Shown here: positions 6,951 through 13,593 of the stretch, one piece after another
Numbering within the stretch: position 1 is the stretch's first letter
Layout: the number at the start of each line of letters is the position of its first letter
From: Intestinibacillus sp964580155
GTDB lineage: Bacteria > Bacillota > Clostridia > Oscillospirales > Butyricicoccaceae
Length of the DNA: 28,696 nt
Direction of reading: 5' to 3'
NCBI GenBank assembly: GCA_964580155.1
Contig: CAZOJP010000030.1
Span: 1 to 28,696 of the forward strand
Position numbers and translations under genes: made by a program
The notes under the pieces: model-generated
Told to the model about the DNA's origin: nothing
Databases searched by the model: none
Seen by the model: only the letters and a program-made list of their open reading frames with translations

Positions 6951-8594
6951 TTATGCGTTTTCGCCGAAGAACAGCGCCATGTCGTCCTCGACGGTGCCGA
7001 TGCCTGCGATGCCGAAGTTTTCCACAAGCACCTTTGCGACGTTGGGGGACAGGAATGCCGGCAGCGTCGGCCCGAGGTGGATGTTCTTCACGCCGAGGTA
7101 CAGCAGCGCCAGCAGCACGATGACTGCCTTCTGCTCGTACCATGCGATGTTGTATACAATCGGCAGATCGTTGATGTCATCGAGTCCGAACACTTCCTGC
7201 AGCTTGAGCGCGATGACCGCGAGCGAGTAGGAATCGTTGCACTGACCTGCGTCCAGTACGCGCGGGATGCCGCCGATATCGCCCAGATCCAGCTTGTTGT
7301 ACTTGTATTTTGCACAGCCGGCGGTCAGGATGACAGCATCCTTGGGCAGTGCCTGCGCGAAGTCGGTGTAGTAGTTTCTCGACTTGGCGCGGCCGTCGCA
7401 GCCTGCCATGACGACGAACTTCTTGATCGCGCCCGACTTGACCGCATCCACGACCTGATCTGCAAGCGCAAGCACCTGTGCGTGTGCGAAGCCGCCGATG
7501 ATCTCACCGGTTTCGATCTCGATCGGCGCAGCGCAGCGCTTTGCGTGCTCGATAAGTTCGGAGAAGTCCTTGGACTCGCCCGTCGTGCCCGGAATGTGCT
7601 TGCAGCCCGGATAGCCTGCCGCACCCGTGGTGTACATGCGATCCTTATAGCTGTCCTTGGGCGGCACGATGCAGTTCGTGGTCATGAGGATGGGGCCGTT
7701 GAAGGATTCAAACTCTTCCTTCTGCTTCCACCATGCGTTGCCGTAGTTGCCGACAAAGTGCGGATACTTCTTAAACGCCGGATAGTAGTGCGCAGGGAGC
7801 ATCTCGGAGTGGGTGTAAACGTCGACGCCCGTGCCTGCGGTCTGCTCGAGCAGCATTTCGATGTCGCGCAGATCGTGACCGGAGACCAGAATGCCGGGGT
7901 TCGTGCCCACGCCGATGTTGACCTTGGTCATTTCGGGGTTGCCGTACGCGGTCGTGTTTGCCTTGTCCAGCAGCGCCATGCCGCCGACACCGTACTTGCC
8001 GGTTTCGAGCGTGAGTGCAATCAGTTCGTCGACACTGAGCGTATCGTCGAGCGTTGCCGCGAGCGCGCGCTGCAAAAATGCGTCGACCTCAACATCGTCC
8101 TGCAGCAGTGCGTTTGCATGCTTGGAGTATGCGGACAGACCCTTCAGCCCGTAGGTAATCAGCTCGCGCAGGGAGCGCACGTCCTCGTTCTGGGTGGACA
8201 GCACGCCGACCGTGGCGGCCTTTGCGGCAAATTCGCCGCGCGGCGCGTCCCAGTGCGCGGCCTCGGGCAGCGCGTCGGGATTGGATACCTGACCCAGCAG
8301 CTCACGCTTGGCCGCGAGTGTGTCCTCGATGCGCGCGATGATCGCCTCTTCGTCGAAGTTTGCGTTTGTGATGGTGACAAACAGGTTGAGGGTCGCAAGG
8401 TGGTTGACTTCACGGGCAACCGGCTTGCCCTCGGCGCGCAGCGCGGTGGTAACAGCGGACAGACCCTTGGTTACATAAACGAGCAGATCCTGCATGGCAG
8501 CGACCGACGGGTTCTTGCCGCAAACGCCGGACACCGTGCAGCCGGTGCAGCCGGCAGTCTCTTGACACTGATAGCAAAACATTTTGTTTTCCAT
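6951..8594 (-). CDS. hcp: Hydroxylamine reductase (hybrid cluster protein)
   Basis: This is a 547-residue cytoplasmic Hcp. The N-terminal C7-x2-C10-x8-C19-x5-C25 spacing marks the class I (anaerobe) type with a [4Fe-4S] cluster. The C-terminal two-thirds carry family blocks for the hybrid 4Fe-2S-2O cluster, including GVGTNPGILVSGHDL, ILMTTNCIVPP, and TAGCAKYKYNKLD plus RVLDAGQCNDSYS. The protein reduces hydroxylamine in vitro and acts in vivo in nitric-oxide/nitrosative stress defence. AGGAGG precedes the ATG. It is a single gene with a dedicated activator-type promoter and shares a bidirectional terminator with the preceding operon. Length is full for the family. Confidence 0.97.
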   Translation of the reverse strand: MENKMFCYQCQETAGCTGCTVSGVCGKNPSVAAMQDLLVYVTKGLSAVTTALRAEGKPVAREVNHLATLNLFVTITNANFDEEAIIARIEDTLAAKRELLGQVSNPDALPEAAHWDAPRGEFAAKAATVGVLSTQNEDVRSLRELITYGLKGLSAYSKHANALLQDDVEVDAFLQRALAATLDDTLSVDELIALTLETGKYGVGGMALLDKANTTAYGNPEMTKVNIGVGTNPGILVSGHDLRDIEMLLEQTAGTGVDVYTHSEMLPAHYYPAFKKYPHFVGNYGNAWWKQKEEFESFNGPILMTTNCIVPPKDSYKDRMYTTGAAGYPGCKHIPGTTGESKDFSELIEHAKRCAAPIEIETGEIIGGFAHAQVLALADQVVDAVKSGAIKKFVVMAGCDGRAKSRNYYTDFAQALPKDAVILTAGCAKYKYNKLDLGDIGGIPRVLDAGQCNDSYSLAVIALKLQEVFGLDDINDLPIVYNIAWYEQKAVIVLLALLYLGVKNIHLGPTLPAFLSPNVAKVLVENFGIAGIGTVEDDMALFFGENA

Positions 8595-8665
8595 ATGATT
8601 TTCCTCCTGTTATGGCTCAAACATTGCCGCGTGGAGCGGTTTGTGTACTTTTTTGAACTGCACTT

Positions 8666-8671
8666 ATCATA
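8666..8671 (-). promoter_or_regulatory. hcp -10 element
   Basis: TATGAT is read on the minus strand and places the start near 8659. No recognisable -35 lies 17 bases upstream, as expected for an activator-dependent promoter. Confidence 0.5.
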
Positions 8672-8692
8672 ACAGAAGCGGTGCGGCAAATC

Positions 8693-8708
8693 CGTAACAT
8701 ATGTTACG
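8693..8708. promoter_or_regulatory. 16-bp palindrome, probable CRP/FNR-family (HcpR-like) activator site
   Basis: CGTAACATATGTTACG is a perfect palindrome centred at 8700.5, exactly -41.5 from the start implied by the hcp -10 element. That is the class II activator position. hcp genes in anaerobes are commonly controlled by HcpR, a CRP/FNR-family protein. The regulator's identity is inferred. Confidence 0.65.
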
Positions 8709-8739
8709 AACGCGCAGAAAAGATCAAAATTTAACGCGG

Positions 8740-8780
8740 AAAAAAAGCAGAGGGCACCGCATGAAAAGCGGTGCCCTCTG
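8740..8780 (-). terminator. Terminator of cotJABC
   Basis: CAGAGGGCACCGC (8748-8760) pairs with GCGGTGCCCTCTG (8768-8780). On the minus strand it is followed by GC and a run of seven T. Confidence 0.92.
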
Positions 8781-8805
8781 TCGGCCTCTGTGCCGCATAC
8801 GGCGC

Positions 8806-9441
8806 TTATGTGCGGGGCTGAATCGGTCGCGTGGTTTCGGGAGGACGCACGTCAAACTCAGGGTTAAAGGCATAATAATTGCGCGCATCGAGGTTTTCCT
8901 GCACGATCCGCAGCGCGTCGCCGAAACGCTGGAAGTGTACGACTTCGCGCGCCCGCAGGAACTTGAGCGGATCGCGCACATCGGGATCGTCAATCAGTCG
9001 CAGCAGGTTGTCATAGGTTGTGCGTGCCTTTTGCTCGGCCGCAAGGTCTTCAAACAGGTCGGTGATCGCGTCGCCTTTGGACTGAATCGTGAGTGCAGAC
9101 CACGGCACGCCGCCTGCGGACTGCGGATAAATACCGGTCGTATGGTCGACAAAATAAGCGTCGTATCCGCCCTCTTTGATCTGCTCAGGCGTCAGGTTGC
9201 GCGTCAGCTGATACACAATCGCCGCAACAATCTCCAGATGCGCAAGCTCTTCCGTGCCCACGTCTGTTAACACACCCTTGGCCTCTTTATAGGGCATGGT
9301 GTACCGCTGGTTGAGATAGCGCATTGACGCACCCAGCTCGCCATCCGGTCCGCCAAGCTGGCTGATCACCAGTCGTGCGATGGCAGGGTTCGGTCGGGCG
9401 ATTTTGACCGGATATTGCAACTTTTTCTGATAACTCCACAT
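8806..9441 (-). CDS. cotJC: Spore coat protein CotJC (manganese-catalase family)
   Basis: This 211-residue protein matches CotJC, a spore-coat-associated member of the manganese catalase superfamily. MWSYQKKLQYPV opens the protein. The di-manganese ligand helices are visible as EELAHLE (residues about 70-76) and REVVHFQRF near residue 170. It would protect the spore or join the coat scaffold in the mother cell. The ATG overlaps the cotJB stop (TAATG), so coupling fixes this start over a TTG/ATG further upstream. It is the last gene of cotJABC, before a strong terminator. The length is close to typical CotJC proteins. Confidence 0.93.
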   Translation of the reverse strand: MWSYQKKLQYPVKIARPNPAIARLVISQLGGPDGELGASMRYLNQRYTMPYKEAKGVLTDVGTEELAHLEIVAAIVYQLTRNLTPEQIKEGGYDAYFVDHTTGIYPQSAGGVPWSALTIQSKGDAITDLFEDLAAEQKARTTYDNLLRLIDDPDVRDPLKFLRAREVVHFQRFGDALRIVQENLDARNYYAFNPEFDVRPPETTRPIQPRT

Positions 9442-9695
9442 TAGTTGTCCGCTCCTTCCCAAGGCCAGGGATCGTTAATCCAGGTCCATTCGGTCTTGCT
9501 GTCTACCCCGGCGTGCGTCAGCGGACCATAGGCGGATTCATACGCAGTTTGTGCCTTGGTGCGCGCCGCGCGCATTTGCTGGTAATAGTCCAGCGCCGCA
9601 GTGTTGTTCGGATGCGCATCAAGATAGAGGGCGGTTTCGAGCATCGCAAAATCATGCATGCACACCTGGCGCAGTGCGGCTTCACGTTCCGTCAT
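9441..9695 (-). CDS. cotJB: Spore coat protein CotJB
   Basis: This 84-residue protein has the CotJB signatures: an N-terminal LRQVCMHDFAMLETALYLDAH-type helix and a C-terminal W-rich end (WTWINDPWPWEG). CotJB is a small inner coat protein made in the mother cell, and its function depends on the partner CotJ proteins. It overlaps cotJA by 14 bases and cotJC by one base, showing an intact operon. The ATG overlaps cotJA coding sequence and has GGAAGGAGG a few bases upstream on the minus strand. Confidence 0.93.
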   Translation of the reverse strand: MTEREAALRQVCMHDFAMLETALYLDAHPNNTAALDYYQQMRAARTKAQTAYESAYGPLTHAGVDSKTEWTWINDPWPWEGADN

Positions 9696-9951
9696 GGCTG
9701 AGCGCCTCCTTCCCCAAAAACGGTTTGTCTAGCACGGGGAAAAGCGTGCCGCGGTCCAGTGCAACATCCAGCTCGTATGTTTGTCCCCATGCCTGATAGG
9801 GAACGAATGCCATCGCAAGCGACAGCAGATCCGGATCAATGCTGAAGGAGGGCGTGGTCTGTTCCCCTCCCTGTGTCGGCGGCGTGAGATTCGGAGGGCA
9901 ACCTGCATCATCCATGCACAACGGCATGGGCAGGATTTGCTTCATATCCAT
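9682..9951 (-). CDS. cotJA: Spore coat protein CotJA
   Basis: The first gene of the cotJ operon encodes 89 residues ending in the CotJA pattern LAMAFVPYQAWGQTYELDVALDRGTLFPVLDKPFLG-type block (split here: AFVPYQAW, then GTLFPVLDKPF). A proline-rich N-terminal half precedes it. ATG 9951 has AAGGAG nine bases upstream. ATG 9945 is an alternative, and a longer reading from 10002 has no ribosome site. CATAGAAT, resembling a sigma-E -10, lies on the minus strand about 60 bases upstream but without a convincing -35. Expression in the mother cell is expected from the family. Confidence 0.88.
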   Translation of the reverse strand: MDMKQILPMPLCMDDAGCPPNLTPPTQGGEQTTPSFSIDPDLLSLAMAFVPYQAWGQTYELDVALDRGTLFPVLDKPFLGKEALSHDGT

Positions 9952-10058
9952 AAGCGCAAGCTCCTTGTTTCGGTTATTTGGGCAGTCTGTCTGCCTCAAC
10001 ACATTCTATGCCTCAAAAATTCCGCGTGCGCCTGTCTACACAAAGGTGCATTTTGTGG

Positions 10059-10064
10059 TATACT
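10059..10064 (+). promoter_or_regulatory. -10 element for the YwlG-like/HAD/TSCPD operon
   Basis: TATACT preceded by TG-G resembles an extended -10. The best -35 is poor (TCTACA, 18 bases away). It lies 40 bases before the ATG at 10104. Confidence 0.4.
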
Positions 10065-10103
10065 ATATTTTATACAGGAATACTGTAAGAGGAGGCTGTT
10101 ATC

Positions 10104-10667
10104 ATGGCACAACGAGAGGAATATGCACAGCAGGCACGGCAGGTGGCACAGGAGCTTTGCGCCGCGGCGAAGCTGACGGCGGGCGACCTGATGGTCATCG
10201 GCTGCTCATCAAGCGAAATAATGGGAGAGCGCATCGGCACGGATTCCAACGTCGAAACCGCAAAGGCGGTCTTTGAGGCGATTGACAGCGTGCTGCGCGC
10301 ACACGGAATTGCCCTTGCGGCGCAGTGCTGCGAGCATCTCAACCGCGCGCTGATCGTGGAACGCGACACCGCGGTGCGGTTCGGGCTGGAGATGGTCAAC
10401 GTGGTTCCGCAGCCCAAGGCAGGCGGCTCATTTGCGACCGCGGCATACCAGAGCTTTGCCGATCCGGTCGCGGTCGAGAGCGTGTGCGTGCAGGCAAAAG
10501 CGGGCATGGACATCGGCGGCACGCTGATTGGCATGCACGTCAAGCCGGTTGTCGTGCCGCTGCGGTTGGAGACAACGCACATCGGACACGCCCTCGTGCT
10601 GTGTGCGCGGTCGCGCCTGAAGTTTGTCGGCGGTGCGCGCGCGCACTATGACGAAACCCTGATGTAA
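10104..10667 (+). CDS. YwlG-like TIGR01440/UPF0340 family protein
   Basis: This 187-residue protein matches the UPF0340/YwlG family: LMVIGCSSSEIMGERIGTDS near the N-terminus, QCCEHLNRALIVER near residue 75, and VPQPKAGGSFATAAY near residue 105. The family has an amidase-like alpha/beta fold and no settled biochemical function. GAGGAGG lies upstream of ATG 10104. Nine bases separate it from the HAD gene, so these two and the TSCPD gene appear to form an operon. Length is normal for the family. Confidence 0.9.
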   Translation: MAQREEYAQQARQVAQELCAAAKLTAGDLMVIGCSSSEIMGERIGTDSNVETAKAVFEAIDSVLRAHGIALAAQCCEHLNRALIVERDTAVRFGLEMVNVVPQPKAGGSFATAAYQSFADPVAVESVCVQAKAGMDIGGTLIGMHVKPVVVPLRLETTHIGHALVLCARSRLKFVGGARAHYDETLM

Positions 10668-10676
10668 GGAGAACCC

Positions 10677-11387
10677 ATGCAGCTCAAAACGGTTATTTTT
10701 GATTTAGACGACACCCTGTACACCGATTGGCGTGCCTGCGACGATGCCGGCACGCAGGCGGCCGCGCAATACGCGCAACAGGCGCTGGGACTATCCCGCG
10801 AAACGGCGGCGCGCGCCTTCCGTGCGGGCCGTTTGCGCGCGCAGGAGCAGCTCGGGCCGGTCGGGGCGGCGCACGACCGCGCGCTGTTCGCGCAGTTTGC
10901 GCTGGAAGAGCTGGGCATCAACCCAATCGCGCACTGCGAAGCCATGCACGACGCGTATTGGGATCGGCTGCTCGATACCATGGTGCTTGAGCCGGCCCTG
11001 CCCGCGTTGCTGCGCGATCTGCGTGCCGCGGACATACGCGTTGCGGTATGCACGAACATGATGGCCGGTGTGCAAATGCGCAAGCTCGTGCGGCTTGGGC
11101 TGGCGGACAGCATCGACTATATGGTGTCCAGCGAGGAAGCGGGCATGGACAAGCCCGATCCTGCCATCGTGGACTATACCCTGCGCAAGGCCGGCTGTAC
11201 CCCTGCGGAAGCGGTTTTTGTCGGGGATAGCTATGTGCATGACATGGGTGCCGCGCACAGCGCAGGCGTGCGCGGACTGTGGCTCGATCGCACGGGCGCG
11301 GGTGTGCCGGACGGACAGTGGGCGCCGGACTGGATTGCCCCGTCGATGCATGAAGCGGCGGCGCATCTGCGCGCGCTACTGGCATAA
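10677..11387 (+). CDS. HAD-family phosphatase (YjjG/pyrimidine 5'-nucleotidase-like)
   Basis: This is a 236-residue haloacid-dehalogenase hydrolase. Motif I is DLDDT (nucleophile Asp9, acid/base Asp11), motif II is near VAVCTNM, motif III is the Lys in GMDKPDPAI, and motif IV is VFVGDS followed by HD. An alpha-helical C1 cap lies between about residues 20 and 90. The layout fits YjjG-type nucleotidases or other small-phosphate phosphatases; the substrate cannot be read from sequence. AAGGAG precedes the ATG, 9 bases after the YwlG-like stop. Start and length agree with family members. Confidence 0.85.
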   Translation: MQLKTVIFDLDDTLYTDWRACDDAGTQAAAQYAQQALGLSRETAARAFRAGRLRAQEQLGPVGAAHDRALFAQFALEELGINPIAHCEAMHDAYWDRLLDTMVLEPALPALLRDLRAADIRVAVCTNMMAGVQMRKLVRLGLADSIDYMVSSEEAGMDKPDPAIVDYTLRKAGCTPAEAVFVGDSYVHDMGAAHSAGVRGLWLDRTGAGVPDGQWAPDWIAPSMHEAAAHLRALLA

Positions 11388-11399
11388 GAGGAGGAGTTT

Positions 11400-11663
11400 T
11401 TGAAGCACATGAAATATGAAATCAAGCCCCAGGGCGTATGTCCCTCGCGCATTGCCTTCGATTTAGAGGGGAATGTGGTACACAACGTATCGTTCACCGG
11501 CGGCTGCAACGGCAATCTGCAAGCGATCGGCCGCGTGGTCGAGGGCATGACCGTCGAGCAGATCGAAAGCCATTTTCGAGGCATCAGCTGCAGCGGCCGC
11601 GGCACGTCGTGCTCGGATCAGCTTGCCCGCGCGGTTCGGCGCAAATTTGAGGAGACCCTCTGA
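11400..11663 (+). CDS. TIGR03905-type TSCPD domain protein
   Basis: This 87-residue protein matches the small TSCPD family, related to a C-terminal domain of vitamin-B12-dependent ribonucleotide reductases. Typical features are PQGVCPSRI, FTGGCNGNLQAI and the Cys-rich SCSGRGTSCSDQLA. The start is set at TTG 11400 because AGGAGG ends five bases upstream. ATG 11409 is possible but lies 14 bases from that site. It is the third gene of the YwlG-like/HAD operon and is followed by a terminator. Function is unassigned; four conserved cysteines suggest metal binding. Confidence 0.83.
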   Translation: MKHMKYEIKPQGVCPSRIAFDLEGNVVHNVSFTGGCNGNLQAIGRVVEGMTVEQIESHFRGISCSGRGTSCSDQLARAVRRKFEETL

Positions 11664-11681
11664 CATCTGTAATTTGTATCA

Positions 11682-11713
11682 TAGCCCCGCATTTCTGAAA
11701 GAATGCGGGGCTA
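11682..11713 (+). terminator. Terminator before spoIIID
   Basis: TAGCCCCGCATT (11682-11693) pairs with AATGCGGGGCTA (11702-11713). The T-tail is weak. It insulates spoIIID from the upstream operon. Confidence 0.75.
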
Positions 11714-11718
11714 TTCAT

Positions 11719-11749
11719 GTCTAATATGCAGCGGTGCGGCATAGAAATA
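11719..11749 (+). promoter_or_regulatory. Possible sigma-E promoter of spoIIID
   Basis: GTCTAATA (11719-11726), 13 bases, then CATAGAAATA (11740-11749) resembles the mother-cell sigma-E consensus (ATATT-type -35, CATACAAT-type -10). spoIIID is a sigma-E gene in Bacillus. The match is partial and the spacer short. Confidence 0.35.
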
Positions 11750-11785
11750 CGATATATCACAACAGAAATCGGAGGGAGAGCGCTT

Positions 11786-11953
11786 GTGAAAGGCTTACCG
11801 GAAGAGCGGGCGATTCGCCTGGCGCAGTACATTATTGAGCAGGAGGCGACTGTACGGCAGGCCGCCGCACAGTTTGGAATATCAAAATCAACGGTACACA
11901 CGGAAGAGGGGAAATGGAACGGTTTGCGCACCGTGTCCGACCTGCGGTTTTGA
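11786..11953 (+). CDS. spoIIID: spoIIID 5' segment, interrupted by an intervening element
   Basis: This encodes the first 38 residues of SpoIIID, the mother-cell DNA-binding regulator of sporulation. Its helix-turn-helix reads TVRQAAAQFGISKSTVH, almost the canonical clostridial sequence. GTG 11786 has GGAGGG nine bases upstream. Family resemblance stops abruptly after His38. The frame then runs 17 unrelated residues (TEEGKWNG onward) to a TGA at 11951. The missing continuation, KDITDRLEHLN and onward, lies 8 kb away at 19936-20113 in the same orientation. The interrupted product lacks the C-terminal basic region required, with the HTH, for DNA binding in B. subtilis SpoIIID. This is a split gene with an excisable insert rather than a frameshift. 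Confidence 0.93.
   Translation: MKGLPEERAIRLAQYIIEQEATVRQAAAQFGISKSTVHTEEGKWNGLRTVSDLRF
11874..11921. other. attL: left junction of the spoIIID element
   Basis: The left half (11874-11896) is spoIIID codons. The CA at 11897-11898 is the predicted crossover dinucleotide. The right half (11899-11921) is an element arm containing CACGG, GAGGGG and TGGAACG. Those blocks are mirrored in the right-end arm at 19911-19933. Confidence 0.88.
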
Positions 11954-12015
11954 AGCATACGGGCGCTGCGGCGCGCATAGGCTATACCATTCTGTACGGA
12001 GAGGAGGGACAGGCC

Positions 12016-12120
12016 GTGACAATCCAAATTGAAATCATCGACCCCAACGCGGCGGAGGTGCTGCGGCGTGCGCTGCCGGAGCTGCTTGCGCGCGCCGCGC
12101 TGCGGCAGCAGAATGACTGA
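12016..12120 (+). CDS. 34-residue protein overlapping the recombinase (candidate excision co-factor)
   Basis: GTG 12016 is preceded by GAGGAGGG (12001-12008) at seven bases, a better start than ATG 11914 in the same frame, which lies inside the attachment arm. The product, starting MTIQIEIIDPNAAEVLRR, looks like a short strand followed by an amphipathic helix. Its stop overlaps the recombinase start by eight bases. The recombinase has no ribosome site of its own, so translation is probably coupled. A small protein beside a serine recombinase may be a recombination directionality factor, as known for the C. difficile skin element. No homology is claimed. Confidence 0.6.
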   Translation: MTIQIEIIDPNAAEVLRRALPELLARAALRQQND

Positions 12121-13555
12121 CTTATCCCGCGTCGCGGCGTATTGCCGCGTGTCGACCGAAAAGGAGGAGCAGCTTGTCAGTCTGGCACATCAAAAATCGT
12201 TTTTTGAGGAATATGCGCAAAAACAGGGGCTGACGCTGGTCAAGGTCTATGCGGATGAGGGATTGACCGGCACACGGCTCAAAAATCGCCGCGCCTTTGC
12301 CGCGCTCATGCGGGACGCGGAGCGCGGGTTATTCGGTCGGGTGCTCGTCAAGGATGTGTCGCGCATGGCGCGCAATGTGGTCGATTTTTTGCAAAGCGTG
12401 CGGCGGCTGCGCGCGATGGGGGTGGATTGTCAGTTTATCACCTCGGGAATGTCGCTGTCGGACGGCGAGCTGACGCTGACAATTCTGGCCGCGGTCGCGC
12501 AGGAGGAGAGCGCAAACCTGTCCGGCCGTGTGAAGTTCGGCAAGCGCAAAAATGCCGCGCAGGGGCGCGTACCCAACCTGATTTATGGGTATGACAAGGT
12601 GCCCGGTGAGTATTTTACGCTGCAAATCAATGAACACGAGGCCGCTGTTGTGCGGCAGATTTTCGACTGGTATGCATCGGGTGCATACGGCACAAACCGC
12701 ATCGCCGCACAGCTCACCGCGCGCGGCGAGTGCACCAAGCGCGGCTGCGCCTTTACGCAGGCGGCGGTGCGCAGACTGCTGTCCCATCGCATTTACATAG
12801 GCGAGGTCGTCAACGGGCGCGAGTACATCGCGGATTATCTGACCGGACGGCGTGCGCAGGCGGAGGAGGAGCACTGGCTCGTGCGTGCAAATGCCGCGCT
12901 CGCGATCATTCCGCGCGAGCAGTTCGACTGTGTGCAGACGATGCTTGCCGGACGCGCACAGGCGTTCGGTGGGGCGCGCCACCGGCAGTATCCCTTGAGC
13001 GGACTGCTGCGCTGCACCTGCTGCGGCAGCGGCTTTCGGCGCCTGGTGCGGCACACGCGGGAGGGCGAGCGCGTGCGGTGGGTGTGCGCGGGGCGCAATG
13101 CAAACGGCGTGGATTTCTGCGAAAACCGGACAAGCATAGACGAAACTGCCTTGCTCGACACGATTGCCCTTTATTTGCGAGATGTGGGGCAGGGGAGCGC
13201 GCTCACTCAGGAGACCGCGCGCGTTTATCGGCGTTTGCAGCCGCCGGAGCAGGGGCGCGATGCGGCGCAGCGCGCGTGCAAACGCAGCGAACAGGCGCGC
13301 GGCCGTGTGCTTGCGCTATATGAAGCGGGCGGGCTGTCGCTGCAGGATTGCCGGACACGGCTGCAGCGCTTGCAGGAGGAAGGGGAGCGGGCGCGGCTGC
13401 TTGCGGAGCAGCCGGAGACGTGCAGGCGCGTGCCGCCGGAGGATCCGCTCGCGCTGCCGCTGCTGGACAGCGCACTGCTGCACGCGCTGCTCGAACGCAT
13501 TGATGTGGGCGCGGATGGACACGTTTCAGCCATCTTGCGCGATTTATCGCAATAA
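12113..13555 (+). CDS. Large serine recombinase of the spoIIID element
   Basis: This 480-residue site-specific recombinase has a resolvase/invertase catalytic domain (residues about 6-150, YCRVST with nucleophile Ser14, and later DVSRMARN) and a 'recombinase' domain (about 170-270). A zinc-ribbon domain follows (CTCC near 301-304, further Cys near 325 and 336), then a charged helical C-terminus. The domain order equals SpoIVCA, the sigK skin excisase. ATG 12113 sits within the end of the 34-residue gene without a Shine-Dalgarno sequence; a start at 12029 is out of keeping with the domain boundary. It reads away from attL, in the same direction as spoIIID. Its predicted role is to excise the 8-kb element in the mother cell. 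Confidence 0.95.
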   Translation: MTDLSRVAAYCRVSTEKEEQLVSLAHQKSFFEEYAQKQGLTLVKVYADEGLTGTRLKNRRAFAALMRDAERGLFGRVLVKDVSRMARNVVDFLQSVRRLRAMGVDCQFITSGMSLSDGELTLTILAAVAQEESANLSGRVKFGKRKNAAQGRVPNLIYGYDKVPGEYFTLQINEHEAAVVRQIFDWYASGAYGTNRIAAQLTARGECTKRGCAFTQAAVRRLLSHRIYIGEVVNGREYIADYLTGRRAQAEEEHWLVRANAALAIIPREQFDCVQTMLAGRAQAFGGARHRQYPLSGLLRCTCCGSGFRRLVRHTREGERVRWVCAGRNANGVDFCENRTSIDETALLDTIALYLRDVGQGSALTQETARVYRRLQPPEQGRDAAQRACKRSEQARGRVLALYEAGGLSLQDCRTRLQRLQEEGERARLLAEQPETCRRVPPEDPLALPLLDSALLHALLERIDVGADGHVSAILRDLSQ

Positions 13556-13587
13556 AACCCCGCCATCTGATAAATGGCGGGGTTTTT
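13554..13587. terminator. Bidirectional terminator, recombinase/SLH gene
   Basis: AAAACCCCGCCAT (13554-13566) pairs with ATGGCGGGGTTTT (13574-13586). A-run and T-run flanks serve the convergent recombinase and SLH-protein transcripts. Confidence 0.92.
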
Positions 13588-13593
13588 GCAGGT

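Noticed and set aside
7077..8672. Long plus-strand reading frame of 531 codons
   Set aside because: It is antisense to hcp, has no ribosome site or recognisable domain, and reflects GC-rich codon bias.
11786..11953. Frameshifted or decayed spoIIID pseudogene
   Set aside because: The missing part is not in another local frame. It is intact 8 kb away, in the same direction, with a recombinase between and symmetric arms at the ends.
11914..12015. Longer 68-residue gene starting at ATG 11914
   Set aside because: Its start lies inside the attachment arm. GTG 12016 in the same frame has a far better ribosome site.
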